From Apoda limacodes (lineage: Eukaryota > Arthropoda > Insecta > Lepidoptera > Limacodidae), in contig OX291557.1 in the NCBI GenBank assembly GCA_946406115.1, positions 3,938,501 to 4,002,500 of the forward strand: a stretch of 64,000 bases of DNA, in the 5' to 3' direction. The notes below the pieces were generated by a model. That model saw only the letters and a list, made by a program, of their open reading frames with translations, made no database searches and had not been told where the DNA came from. Shown here in pieces: positions 1 to 11,563 of the stretch. Position numbers and translations under genes: made by a program. Every line of letters begins with the position of its first letter. The first letter of the stretch is position 1.

Positions 1-1366
1 AAAAAAGCGTATCTAATTCGTCGCTTCAAGTGGACCAACAATGTACAATGTTTCAGTTGTTTAGGTCTTTAGAAAAGCTTACCTAGCTCGTCTACCCTTA
101 GGGGAAGTACATGGAATGCAGAAAGCCATATATACCACCCGATTCCGTTCGGAGGCAAGCAATGGCGGCGGTGCGTAAGTGTAACAGGGAAAAAGGCATC
201 CAGCGCTACCTCGCTCTATTAGCCTTGGACGAGACACGTTGTTCGGGAGTTCACTTACTTGATATATTCTGTAATCATGTCCTATCTCCCTTATACAATC
301 GTTTTTTTATATAAAAATTTTAGCGTAAAAGATCAGGTGCCTGATGTTGTTTCAAAGACGCGTAGCACAAAACTGTAAGAAGATACCAAATCCGAGTTAT
401 TATTATATTTTTTCCTCGCTGCAATCACTGCAGCATATCCAGCAATCTTCTGATTGCCTGTGATATACGAAGAGGTAAAAGTGCTCAGACAGTTAGCATA
501 TTAAAAAAGACATTGGCATTTCTCTCAAGGAACTGTACATCAGGTCTCTTACCATCGAGAGACCATTCGGTCGAAGAAATAAGGGAACCAAGATTAGCCC
601 TGTTTCTTTTACTTCATTATGAGTGTGATATCTTGGTTATCTTTCGGAAGATCATATAAAACGAAGACTATGATAACCATTTTTAACCTCATAGATACAA
701 TTGAAAACATACAGACAGCCTTATATATTAGTAGATGGACAGTATAGGCTTAACAACTAACAGGATCCTTACAACTTGTGTGAATAAATTACTTTTAGAT
801 AATAGCAACAAAATTTTTGGTCAATAGTCCTAGTAGTTAGTTAAAACAATTAGAGATTGTACCAATCATGCCAACTAATTTTAAAATTGGCAAGTCACTT
901 CCAGTTGGCACAACTTTAGGTATATATATTAACTTTTTAGCTAATCGACCAAATCGTGCCAACAAATCAGGTCCAAGTTTAATTTTCTGCCTCTTTGTAC
1001 AACTATAACATCCATCAAGATTGTTTTCGCAAACATGTTTTCAACGACTTCGTAAAAAATATTTCCAAAGAGAAAGTTTGTACAGCTTAGATAAAAGATT
1101 GCTTTTTCGTTCATACTCAGTTTGGTAGCGTCCCGTCCACAATAGGGTATTTGACTTGGTTAAAAATTATGATTCTGGTGGATTGATTAATGCCTGCATA
1201 TAAAATATGTAAAATTAAAAATATAAACTTGATGTCAGTCCATCTAGCCATCTGTCATATATATTCATGCAATATTTTCCGAAATTATTTGATATCAAAT
1301 TTGACAATTGGTACATCGTATATAATGGTAGCTCAGACTTCTTTAATTTTTAAAGTTATACCCGTG
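1..1366. other. AT-rich sequence without a recognised gene
   Basis: No reading frame here has codon structure or motifs that I recognise. The 67-codon frame at 111-314 has no similarity that I can name. The text is AT-rich with short homopolymer runs, as expected of intergenic or intronic insect DNA. Confidence 0.5.
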
Positions 1367-1402
1367 TTGTGTGTGTGCGTGTGTTGTGTGTGTGCGTGTG
1401 TT
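1367..1402. repeat. GT-rich microsatellite
   Basis: An imperfect (GT)n run with two GTGTGTGTGCGTGTGTT blocks. Short frames through it (1190-1429 and 1371-1628) are low-complexity artefacts. Confidence 0.8.
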
Positions 1403-1718
1403 AACTTTTTTTGCCTCTCGGTATCTTAAAAACCAATGGACCAATTGTATCTCGTTACCATATCAATCGATACGCCATACAATGACCAGATCTGAGAAGA
1501 GTGTGAGCAAAATCGGTCCAGCGGTTTGTTTTTTATCGCTAAAAAACTGTTTTTTTTTAAGACGCAATAATAATATTCTCAAATACAAAAAAAATATTCT
1601 CAAGAGAAGTTGCTCGTGCCGTACTTGATAACGAACTAATATTTTTAAGAAATTTTATTATTTTCATTTTACAAAAGAACCATCTTGTCTTGTATTTTTT
1701 AATGAGCGAGAGACATTA

Positions 1719-1889
1719 AGGCAGTAGCCCACCAGGCTGACTCAGTGGCCAGCCAGCATTTAGGCAGTTGTCAACCAAGCTGGCTCTGTGGTCACTCAGC
1801 ATTTAGACAGTAGCCCACCAGGCTGGCTCAGTGGTCAGTCAGAACTTAGGCAGTACTACCAGGCCAGCTCGGTGGTCAGTCAGGATTTG
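1719..1889. repeat. 43-bp tandem repeat, about four copies
   Basis: Four consecutive units of about 43 bp share the pattern AGGCAGTAGCCCACCAGGCT followed by GGCTCAGTGGTCAGTCAG and a short A/T end. Units begin near 1719, 1762, 1805 and 1848. The second and fourth are the most diverged, and the fourth is shortened by two bases. The array is more GC-rich than its surroundings. I cannot assign it to a named satellite. Confidence 0.85.
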
Positions 1890-1974
1890 GGTGGCCTTAA
1901 GAAATGTCTTGTTTTTGACGTATGCAAGTTTCCTCACGATAATTTCCTTTTGCGGTCAAAACCGTGGTGCACAA

Positions 1975-2190
1975 ACATCTGATCTGTTGCCAGGAGACGT
2001 CCACTGCTAAACGTAGGCCTCCTTCATATGTTTCTTCAACGGCTAGTCCTGAACAGCTTGCATTCACTGGCTTCTCGCAGCTCGAACCAGATCGTCTGTC
2101 GACGATGCTAAGGAGCCGGTCCAAGCTGCGTCTCTCAGTTCGTGGTTGCCACTCAACCTGCACACATACCGTGTCCAATCTTATACAATT
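1975..2190 (-). pseudogene. RTE-type LINE, extreme C-terminal fragment (decayed)
   Basis: Read on the minus strand this fragment carries a motif like EWQPRTERRS followed by a degraded RW-DDLV-like stretch and a QWTS-like end. This is the pattern found at the C-terminus of RTE-clade endonuclease/reverse-transcriptases common in Lepidoptera. Frameshifts interrupt it and the polymerase domain is absent. The plus-strand frame at 1964-2224 is its shadow. The assignment rests on recalled family motifs. Confidence 0.55.
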
Positions 2191-2239
2191 TCTTGCTCGT
2201 AATCTAGACCAAAACAAAATGTAAAGCTTTTTTTTTTAG

Positions 2240-2535
2240 ATTAAGCCAAAGTATTTGACACGGTATCCATTCTGACATTGGTTTCCAATCTTGAGAGCAA
2301 ATGTATCCAAAGCACTCAACTACGTCACAATGCCTATAACAATTTCAAACTATATATGCGATAGACCTCACAGTTACATTTTGGTGTACCCCAAGAAAGT
2401 ATATTAAGGCCACAGACATAATGTATGTGGTTAAGGCCAAAACTTCTCCTGATCAATATTAAGGATCTATATCATTTAAAAATTAAAAAAATATTACCTT
2501 CGCAGATGATACTGCCATTATAATACAGGTCAGTA
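2240..2535 (+). pseudogene. Degenerate non-LTR reverse transcriptase fragment
   Basis: Separate pieces of a reverse transcriptase are visible on the plus strand. The first is a palm-domain segment reading roughly AK-FDTVSILTLVSNLES near 2245-2300. The second is GVPQ-SIL near 2385-2405, corresponding to the GVPQGSVLGP motif. The third is a FADDTAI-type catalytic box near 2500-2520. Stops and frameshifts separate the blocks, so the copy is dead. A SINE begins just downstream, near 2540. The exact clade is uncertain (CR1, R1 or jockey group). Confidence 0.6.
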
Positions 2536-2539
2536 CTAT

Positions 2540-2815
2540 AGTTAAATAATTGACTCCCTCGTAGCCTAGTTAGTAGTGTGGCCAGCTGCTTTGTAGAGGG
2601 TGTGGGTTCGATTCCCGCACTGGACAAACGTTTATGTCATCCTATGAACATTTGTGTTTGTCTTGAGTCTGAGTGTATTTATGTAGGTATGATATGTATG
2701 TATTCACAAAAAAACAATAATATTTATGTATTTGTATCGTACGTTTTCTGGTACCTATTACACAAGCTTTGCTTTCTTTGAGTAATGTCCAAAAATAAAT
2801 GTTCTAATTACAAAA
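2540..2815 (+). mobile_element. tRNA-headed SINE
   Basis: The head has an A-box-like TAGCCTAGTTAG (2562-2573) and a perfect B box GGTTCGATTCC (2605-2615). This is the internal RNA polymerase III promoter layout of a tRNA-derived SINE. The body runs to an AT-rich 3' end containing CACAAGCTTTGCTT and AATGTCCAAAAA. The same tail occurs inverted near 38402-38560. The head cannot fold into an intact tRNA cloverleaf that I can see, so this is a SINE rather than a tRNA gene. Confidence 0.7.
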
Positions 2816-5169
2816 CAGCATTTTTTCATTTTAAGTTTGTAGAGCCATTTAAAATAAAATAACGTAACACAACCTAACTTAACGCAAATCGAAGCACTGA
2901 TTTGGCTTTGACTAGTCAATTTTCAGGTTATAAGGATTTCGCTCTTTGACTACGACGTATAGTTTAGTAACCTAATACTTTTGATGCTAAGTTTGCAGTG
3001 TGCAACGAGCTTTATCGCTGTGGAAGTCCGTTATATAAAACTATCAAGGATCTCGGTTTCATACAATACCATGCCTTTGGGGGCCTTTAAAAACCCTTTG
3101 CTATTCTGAAACCCTTCTGACGGTTTCTTTTTTTACTTCTTTACCACAATTGGCATTTGGCTATTTTCTTCAATCTAGTTTTACTATGTCAATAACAAAA
3201 GGTAGTACAATCTTATCCATGATAAACAAAAATCTATAGAAACTGCCTTGCTATAAGTATGTATGTAGGTACTCTAGTCGATGATTCGATGATCTAGAAT
3301 AAGACAATGACCTGTTTTTCTAGTGATTGGTACACACTTAACCTATCTCGAAAATTAGTGAACCGATTTGAATGAAAATTGCACTTTTCCCTTAGTTGAA
3401 CAGTACCGAATCCAATAAAAAAGAATTACTAAGATCAGATTATTCGTTCTTGAGAAATACGTGGATAAACATACAAACATAGATTTTGCTGATGTGTTTA
3501 GAAGCCCACATAGAACAACAAATATGTATGAATATTGCGTAATTCTAATAATATTACATACAAAGTTTGACACCTTTGAAGTCGCTTAAAAAGCAAACAC
3601 TGTTAATTTATTTCACTATATTAAAACTCCACGTAGTTTTTTACATAACTGTGGAATAGTAGAAGCTTTCAACCTTTCGAAGACTTCACTTTTATCATAG
3701 TCATAAATCTTTTGGCAAGGTGATAAGAGAATTTTATGTTTTAAAAGGTTTCTAACTACTTTAGTAACTTTATCTTTATTACCGTATAAAATATCTTTTT
3801 AATACTAGCTTCGGTGCGAGGATTCGCTTGAGGTGTTATTAATTTATGACTATACCCCGACTAGCAAAAATGCGATAAAAGAAATCTTATAACACAAAAG
3901 AGTGATATCAAAGTCATATAGAAGTAACGCTTGAGACTGCGGGTCATATTTATGTATTTCTTAAAGCTTTTATAACTATAAGGCTTTAATACAAAATTGT
4001 GACATTAACCTATCATATAAACGTTTACTCTGGCACTTTGTATAACACCTATAGCACTGTTGTAAATAGGCACTTACAACAGTTGTTATCGAGCTACTAT
4101 GTTGTATATAAGGCTTTCATGGTACCGTTATGAAGCAAAGCCAGACTGTTATGGCTCCTAGAAACTAATATAACACCGGTGTTTAAATAATTACTATCAC
4201 TGCTAAACCGTGATACAGAAGCTCTCGTTATAATGAATTTACAACAAATTTGCGTTAACGTTAACACCTGCTCTAAAATCGTCCGAGTTGAACCTTAATT
4301 AACACTCAAAAGTTGTAAAAACGTATTTGCAAGCCTTAGATATCACTAGTTACATAACAACTTTGTTATTATCTAGTTATCACTAAAAAGTCTATAAAAA
4401 TATCACTTCACTGTGATATTTTTATAAGACCTAAAATTTATTGGCTGCGAGATGTTGTAAATCGGTTGTATAGTAAATCGGAGGAACCGCAACTCTATTC
4501 AGTTATATTTCAAAGTCTTAAAAATATTAGCTAATTAATTTATACTTATTTGTCTAAATATTAATGATATAACGAGGGGCATGCAAAAAACACCATTAAT
4601 ATACTACTAGAATATTAATAAAAATTCAAGAGCAAGTGATATTGAACTATTTATTACAATACTATCGCTCGTTACAGAATACAGAAGCATTAACATTAAA
4701 CAAATAATATATTAACAATTATTTTTGTTTCCAAACTTCCAAATGTATAGATGGTCGACACAACAGTAATTCAATTTGTAACAGGAAGTAATAGCAATCA
4801 CTACATTAACACTCAAAGGTTGTATATGAGTGTTCGCGTGGCCGTTTTATCACTTCATAGTGATACCAGTGTTTAAAATTCCCTAATATATTACCAAAAA
4901 GACAACAACGCTAATATGACAAATATGTATCTAATTAGCCCCAAGCGGAGCTGCAATACAATAGCTATATCACTTAAACGTTCTATATCAGGGGCCCTTT
5001 CCGCGTTGTAGAAACGTTTCTAATATTCTAATATAACCAATCATGAACTCCATTTTGCATCCAGGAAACGTTCCTATAACCGATATACAGCTAAGATTTG
5101 CTAGTTGGGTATTAGCTTTTATTTGCGGCGGACAAACGAAAAAAATCCACTTCCGCACTTATAATATTA
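2816..5169. other. AT-rich non-coding stretch
   Basis: No supported gene. Between about 3990 and 5110 the text repeatedly uses short TTGTAA, TTACAAC and ATCACT-type words in both orientations, suggesting decayed inverted-repeat elements. I could not define boundaries. One strong hairpin is listed separately. Confidence 0.4.
4389..4430. repeat. Perfect-stem hairpin
   Basis: TATAAAAATATCAC and its exact complement GTGATATTTTTATA flank the 6-nt loop TTCACT. The arms can be extended by GTC/GAC with one bulged A. The result is a stem of about 17 bp in AT-rich DNA. Confidence 0.75.
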
Positions 5170-5290
5170 CTAGCTTTTTCCCGCGGCTCCACCCGCGCTA
5201 AGTTAAAATCGCCTACTACCGTCTCCAACAACTGAGCTATCAAAGATTTTTTTGAATCCAGCTGATCATGCCAGAGATTAGCGCGCTCGA
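5170..5290 (-). mobile_element. Helitron 3'-end fragment (Lep1-like)
   Basis: On the minus strand the sequence ends in GGGAAAAAGCTAG followed by T, preceded by a GC-rich GCGGGTGGAGCCGCGG hairpin block. This is the CTAG-type 3' terminus of non-autonomous lepidopteran Helitrons. The 5' end could not be located, so the outer limit is approximate. Confidence 0.55.
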
Positions 5291-5524
5291 ACAGAAAAAA
5301 TAGCTGTATTATAGTAGTATATATAATAATATGTTATCCGCTTCTAAATTTTGTTCTAGCCAACACACAATCTGTTTGTATTTTGGCTATATATAATACT
5401 ATATAAAACTTTTAACACTGCCTACTTAAATAGTTTCAAAAATAACTTTAATTAATTGGCTACTTAATTGAGTTATTGTGAAAAACTGATATGACAGTAG
5501 GCTACTTATCTTCTCCCGAATTAC

Positions 5525-5670
5525 ACTATTATTATAAAAGCCAAAGTTTGTGAGTGTGGTTGTTACTTCTTCCCGCTCAAACAGCTAGACCAATTTTGAT
5601 GAAATTTGGTATGCAGCTGACTCCCTGGAATAACAATTTCGATTATGTGGAGCCGCTGCATAATTCATCA
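5525..5670 (+). repeat. Truncated Helitron-like repeat
   Basis: ATTATTATAAAAGCCAAAGT opens a stretch resembling the 5' end of the Helitron copies at 5675, 34238 and 43732. It is followed by a line about an ATTTTGATGAAATTTGGTAT motif typical of this repeat class. It ends in a degraded GGAGCCGCTGCA block immediately before the next copy. Confidence 0.45.
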
Positions 5671-5674
5671 GCTA

Positions 5675-6122
5675 TCCCATTAATATTATTATAAATGCGA
5701 AAGTTTGAATGTACCAAACATACATACAATACAATGTTTGTTAATCAATTATGCTTCAACCACTGACTGGTTTAGGGGGACTGGGTTAGGGCCTGGAATA
5801 GGACGTAGAACGTAGGAAAATTCTAAAGTTCCCCCGGGAATAACTATAACGTTTGTTACTCAATCCTGGGACAATGGGAGCATCCAATTGACATGAAATT
5901 TATCAGAGATAGTTGAAGATACGGAAAAGGATAAAGGCCACTTTTTATCTCGGAAAAGTTATAAGTTCACACAAAAGTAACTATAACCAAATACCACGAA
6001 CGAACCATAGCTGCAACTATAGCTTGCTATAACAAACTTCTTTGGTATAATCAAGAAGTTGCCGTAAGAATCCCACGCCGATGACCAAATTGAAGGCAGG
6101 CGGAGCCGCGGGCAAAAGCAAG
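5675..6122 (+). mobile_element. Non-autonomous Helitron (Lep1-like)
   Basis: It starts with TC directly after an A (5675), followed by an ATTAATATTATTATAAATGC head. It ends near GGCGGAGCCGCGGGCAAAAG, the usual 3' hairpin block, with the terminal CTAG mutated to CAAG. It has no coding capacity. It is about 450 bp and belongs to the same family as the copies at 34238 and 43732. Confidence 0.65.
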
Positions 6123-6291
6123 TACTTAATATAAATTAACGGTAATGAAGTTAAGAACCTTTATAACTGAGTACGCTATAAATTACACGACTGCTCATTA
6201 ATTGTTTCAGACCTACTCCAAGAGTATTTGTTGGGAATAATTAATTTGTTAAATTTCGGTTTACGACTGCAGACTATTGTTACCTCTGTCA

Positions 6292-7534
6292 GGTTCCGTT
6301 GACTATTTAAGGCGCAGTGACTACCTAACTAGAGTCACCGAAAGATATTCTTTATTCCTCTTTGTACAGAACCAATTATTTGACGAGTAACAAGCATTTC
6401 TTTTTTAAGAACCTTATACGTTCTTTCTAGAATATACAAGATTTTTTTTTAAAAAAACAAATTTTTATATATGATTCAGAATCGATAGCTGAATGAACAT
6501 GTCTGCAAAAAAAAGGATTTTTTTATCCAGCTTTTATAATGTGATTTGTGGAATACTTACAAAAAAACATACCTACCTACCTATCATACTCTTAGACACA
6601 TTTTTCGGTAGGTTATTGACATTTACATCTAAAAAAGAACAGTCCTGAATGTCGCTGACCACAAATATTTATGTTTTTATGAAATGTTTCGGTTGTCATT
6701 ATTTTTTGTTACATTTGATAAATGAAAAATAAAAGTCGGCCAAGTACAATTCGGACTTGCGCACGAAGGGTTCCGTACCATTATCTCTAAATACGGCAAA
6801 AAAACCACGTTTGTTGTATAGGAGCCCCCTTAAATATTTTTTTTATTTTATTTTAATTATTTATTTTTAAAGTGACTATATAACTAAATATTCTGTGAAT
6901 ATTTTAAGCGTCTACCTGTTGCCGTTATCAATATCGAGCAAAATTGAGCAAAAAATCACGTTTGTTGTATGGGAGCCCCCTTAAATATTTATTTTATTCT
7001 GTTTTTTAGTATTTTTTGTTATAGCGGCAACAAAAATACATCTTCTGTGAAAATTTCAACTGTCAATTATCACGGTTCATGAGAGATACAGCCGGGTGAC
7101 AGACGGACGGACGGACAGCGGACTCTTAGTAATAGGGTTCCGCTAATTACCCTTTGGTACAGAACCCTAAAAATCCGTAAATTTTGATTCGTATCATCGA
7201 TCAACATATTTCTACCTACGTACAATCATGAGTCTAAGAGCGAAAAACATAAGTCCAACTAACTAACTCACTAACTCAACATATTTCAATTTGTGTCCTT
7301 TTAAAAAAAATCCCGTATAAAAGTGGTCATATTTAGCAGAAATGCTATCTACAACCAGAGGTATATTTTCAAGATATATTATAATACATTACGTTTTAAA
7401 AATAGCTTAGAACTAGTTTTAAATAATTGGTTTGTAACATTTCTGAAATGTGTTTTGTACAAAGAGGAAATAAAGGATATCTTTTAGCGCACTAGTGAGG
7501 TAGTCACGGCGCCTTAAATGTCAAAAACGGAACC
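6292..7534. mobile_element. 1.2-kb unit with long inverted terminal repeats
   Basis: The left arm (6292-6374) and right arm (7451-7534) are inverted copies over about 75-80 bp. Shared blocks are GGTTCCGTT, TTTAAGGCGC, GTGACTACCT, AAAGATAT, TTTAT and CCTCTTTGTACA. No open frame lies between them. The interior includes a separate dispersed repeat (6735-7170). I found no clear target-site duplication. Confidence 0.6.
6735..7170 (+). repeat. Dispersed lepidopteran repeat (GTCGGCCAAGT...ACCCTAAAAA type)
   Basis: It opens with AGTCGGCCAAGTACAATTCG and GCACGAAGGGTTCCGTACCA and closes with GGTACAGAACCCTAAAAA. An internal block containing CCACGTTTGTTGTATRGGAG is present twice (about 6805 and 6955). 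A GACAGACGGACGGACGGACA motif precedes the end. This is a repeat commonly seen in moth and butterfly DNA; related ends appear near 9970, 37070 and 53400. Confidence 0.65.
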
Positions 7535-7918
7535 CTTATGGCTTAGGAATTGCCGTCCGTATGTCACAGCCTTAAATTTCTGCCGTCTTTGTTTCGTTTC
7601 TGATGGGAACCATCGTACAGTTTTGTATTGAAATTAGAAAAAAAATATATAAGGGTATAGCTTTACACATCTAGGAAAATAATAGCTGACTGAAATTACA
7701 CTTAGTACTGCGTTGTGCTAGCTATTCAGACTTCTAACTGTATACCTAATCGGAGTAGTATTATCTAGATTCAAGAGAACACATCATCAAATAATAGTCA
7801 ACATTTACACAAGACGTGTTATTCAACGTGACACGTGTTATTTAATCTGACACGTGTTTTCCAGAACAATAACGTAACGTGTAGTCATACCATAGTACAA
7901 AACAGATAATTATATTGA

Positions 7919-8125
7919 CTTTTTTAATACCACTTAGGTGGCAAACAAGCTTAGGTTATGTTATTTTAAGGGGTTACCGCACCCGATGGACGCTTGTAAC
8001 AACGGTATATTACTCGCGAACGACCCTTCGAAAATCTAATCTTAGAAAAAACCTTAGGGAGCTCATTCCACGACCCAACCGTTTGCGGGAGGAAGTTTCC
8101 CTGAACCTGCAAATGTGTAAATCGA
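7919..8125 (-). repeat. LINE 3'-end module, copy 1
   Basis: This copy carries the module CCACTTAGGTGGCAAACAAGC, a weak ACC-CACCCGATGGACGCTTG segment, and a GAGCTCATTCCACGACCC block. In the minus orientation it reads as the C-terminal end of a LINE frame. The same module occurs at 39686, 59411 and 59970, always in this orientation. The minus frame 8010-8369 is a by-product of it. Confidence 0.55.
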
Positions 8126-8139
8126 ATTTTCTAATTTCT

Positions 8140-8310
8140 AATTTGGTCTTGATATAAGTTTTTAAATTTTCGCGTTCCATTACCAATTTAAAAATAAAGT
8201 CTACCCGTGAACAAGACTGGTGTAACCCAATCGAAACGTCGGGAAAAAGGTATTTTACCAAATAACGACGCGTTTGATCCCGTTTTATTTTTAAATTAAG
8301 TTTTGACGGC
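8140..8310. repeat. Dispersed repeat with GTTTTATTTTTAAATTA end
   Basis: The block CCAATCGAAACGTCGGG followed by AAAAAGGTATTTTAC and GATCCCGTTTTATTTTTAAA recurs in part near 47790-47840. Inverted AAATTTTCGC and TTTAAATT words lie at its ends. No coding content. Confidence 0.5.
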
Positions 8311-10640
8311 GGAAAAAGTGTTATGTTTTCTATATTTTTTCCTAAAGTTTGACTAAACAAAAAAATCATATTATTAATACATGGTATGCGTGCGACTTTG
8401 TTTTATGAGACACAGTCACGCTCATGTACCTTCATTAATATCTCATTAGTAACAAAACAGTCAAGATTGAACATATTATTGTTTTTGAGATGTGAAGTTA
8501 CTTTAGGTAAGGTATGTAAGGTAAATAGTGGGTCCGAAAATTGAAATTGCTGAATTTGTGTTCTTTCTTTTTCTTTATGTCTTGAGACCTGGGAAATCAG
8601 TTGCGCCTATTGTAGGCACAGGTGTAAAGCGCCAGTTACTCATATATATTGTACTTTTGGTTAGTAAGAAAATTTTCTTATATATTTTTTTATTCAATGT
8701 TAGGTATTTAGGTGTCATTATAACACCTGCTTAAAACATAGAGCATTACAACGTCTTCCAGCTTTAAAATTATTTATAGATAACGATAAAAAAAATCTTA
8801 AATAAAAGTCGTACGCCAGAGACTTGAAGGTTGATAAAAAAACTTGTAATAAAAATTAAAAAAAAAAACAGGAATGTAGAAGTCTGTTTATTCACCGGAC
8901 AAATAAATACCTAAACGTACCGCGCGCAGCGTTGTATATGTTACAATGAGAGCCTACACGTGCCAGATAACAGACCGCCGAATATTTGTATTGGATATTT
9001 TCTGCTCTTATTCCCATGACACGGTCTACTGTCAGTTAGAATATTTGTTACCCCATATAGATACGTCCTCAGTTTTAGATCGCCGGCCTATCCTCACCGG
9101 CCTGTCCATCACGCGGGCCCAGTGTGGATTGAGAACTTAGCATATTGTATTTTCAACGTACCTTTGCTCTTTTTTTCTGGCGCTATTTTTTGTTTTTATA
9201 CTTACTTACTTATTCGAATATAAAATCTTTTATATTCAAATGGGGTTCTAAGAACACTTTCGGATCGTCAAGTGAATTAACTACAACTAGCTTTACAAAC
9301 TAATTACAATACTGTTTTATTGCGTGCGTCCAATAGGTAATGTTTGTAAAATCACAAACGAAACATAATATTATAGTGAATCAACTAATAAATACATGTT
9401 TTCTATTGAAACACTTAATAAATTAGATTTACTATGTAAAAAATTTGATTTAAAAAAAGTCAAAATTCAAGTAATAAAGTAATCACGTAAGTATTCTATT
9501 TATTTCTTTCAAGAGAGCTATATTCAAATTTTTTATTAGTTTTTTATAATTCAAGATGGCGTCGCGCGCATATCTAAACATCATTTATTTTTTAGTGTTA
9601 TCAGACAGGGTATGTCAGAGATCTGTAGCTTATGGTAAGAAGCTGAAATAAAAATCACGACCACTTTGGTACGCATAAAAAGTCCAAATTTGGGTTAGTT
9701 ATCTCAATACAGGTAGATTCAAAACTTCAGAAGCTACAAAAATTTGTAAAACAAAGACAGATGGATGGACAAATGAACAATGTACACGTCGAAATATAAG
9801 AAAATAAAAGATCTTTTAAAAATATAATCATCTATGGAAGCAATTATATTTTTAAAGTGTCAGCCACGAGTGATGTCTTTAAAGTGTCATCCACGAGTGA
9901 TGTCTTTGGTGTTTCAAGCGTCCTTTAGCTAATGGAACTGAAGCTCGTTGCTTTTGCCACTTCGTTACGGAACCCTAAAAACATACTTACTGCGCAGAAC
10001 ATTAAACAAAAGTCATTAAAAGGGGACAAAGGGACAATAGATTACCAAAAACAACAGAAAATGATATCTTATCGTCGTTCAAACGGATAATTATTACTTT
10101 GTGAAGAACAATATGTGTAATTGAACAGCAAAATGTCGCTCTGATGACACTCTGATTAGGTTTGCTGTAAAGGCAAATACACATTGAATCAATTCGAAGA
10201 CTATGTAAAGGTCAAACTTTAATAAAATGCCTATAGAAAAGTTGCAATGCCTATAGAAAGAAAGCCTTATATTATTTTTTTATTTAAAAGTGGCAACTAG
10301 CAGAAATGCCGTTTTTTAACTTAAGATGTATTTTAGATACTTTGAAAAAATATTTTTAAATAGCTAATAACTAGTGCTTTTATAATTTCTATGTAATTTT
10401 TTTTTATTAAGCTTTGTAGGAATAGAAAAGGAAATTTAAAATACTTAACGGCGGCGCTACTTACCTAAGTATATGCCCCCTCCATAAGCGATTATAAGTA
10501 CTATGAAAAATACATTGAATCTGCGTAATCTTAATTATCTATTATAATTATTTTTATTCTAAAAACAAATAGACTTAGTTTTGCACTCTAAACGAATATA
10601 ATTTACACGTGTGCAATCGGCCTTAGCAATGTGGAGGATC
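8311..10640. other. AT-rich non-coding stretch upstream of the kinase gene
   Basis: No supported gene. The only structure noted is a small tandem duplication at 9854-9907 and a degraded repeat end (TTACGGAACCCTAAAAA) near 9965-9980. Confidence 0.45.
9854..9907. repeat. 27-bp tandem duplication
   Basis: AAAGTGTCAGCCACGAGTGA plus TGTCTTT is present twice in a row (9854-9880 and 9881-9907) with one substitution, so the duplication is recent. Confidence 0.85.
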
Positions 10641-10644
10641 TTAT

Positions 10645-10653
10645 TATATAAAA
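10645..10653 (+). promoter_or_regulatory. Candidate TATA box of the kinase gene
   Basis: TATATAAAA lies 43 bp before the first in-frame ATG (10688) and about 100 bp before the second (10748). A start of transcription about 30 bp downstream would leave a very short leader for the first ATG and a normal one for the second. Such motifs are common in AT-rich DNA. Confidence 0.3.
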
Positions 10654-10687
10654 TTATCTCACAACCGTCCTATTACATCCTCTATTT

Positions 10688-11563
10688 ATGTATGAGAATT
10701 TGCCGATTCATGTAACAACACACGCCAAGCTGGCAGCAGAAGTAACAATGCAAGTAGAAGATATTTTTCATGTAGAGCATCATAAGCCAAAACAAAATGA
10801 AATAGAAGAAAATATACTCCCTCTCATATTAGATAATTCCATCAATAATATAATTAAGAAAGAGGGTTATATTACCTACAATGTTGAAAAGAAGTTTATT
10901 ACAACTGAAGGAGGAAATTATTTAGGCGTTTTGTACGAAGTAGATATTAAAGGACAAGCACAAGATGGGAAAAAGGAAACAAACTTGTTTATAAAAAATA
11001 TTATTCCAGCAGAAAATATGAAAATCATTTCAGTTACTGACGCTTATTCTAAAGAAAAATTCGCTTATAAGGAACTTTCTAAGAATTTTAAAGAACTTCA
11101 AGATGAAGCCGGTGTTCCTGACCAAGAGAAATTCGTAATGGTAAAAAGTTTCGACGACAACAACCCAGAAGCCATAATATTAGAGAATTTAGCTAAAAAA
11201 GGTTTTAAAACTTTTAACAGAATGGATGTTGTTTCTATACGCTTCGCTGAATTGGCGATTACACAACTGGCGAAATTACATGGACTCTCTTATGCCTTGC
11301 AACGGAAAAATCCGTCGTATTTTGAAAAAAATATAAAAACTTTGCGAGAACCTTATCAATTTAATGAAGAATGGCAGCTTTTTATTAAAAACATGATTGA
11401 AATCACTACAAAGTGTCTGAATGGTGCTGAAACTGTTAAGATGAATGCATACACGCCATCCTTTTTAAGTAAAATGCCAGTTTATATGAAGGATAAACAG
11501 TCAATCAATGCTTGTTTATGTCATGGAGATTTTAGATCTAATAATATACTGATGAAAGAAATA
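10688..11563 (+). CDS. EcKL exon 1
   Basis: It encodes residues 1-292: the N-lobe and the HGD catalytic motif. The exon ends in codon ATA directly before the donor GTAAGT (11564). Reading through the intron would add 24 unrelated hydrophobic residues before a stop, which supports splicing here. Confidence 0.85.

Noticed and set aside
111..314. 67-codon plus-strand frame near the left edge
   Set aside because: Short, no recognisable motif, low coding character in the second half.
2562..2640. tRNA gene suggested by A and B boxes
   Set aside because: No cloverleaf with paired acceptor stem could be drawn and the sequence continues into a SINE body.
8010..8369. 119-codon minus-strand frame
   Set aside because: It spans the LINE 3'-end module and an adjoining dispersed repeat; no domain or conserved motif.
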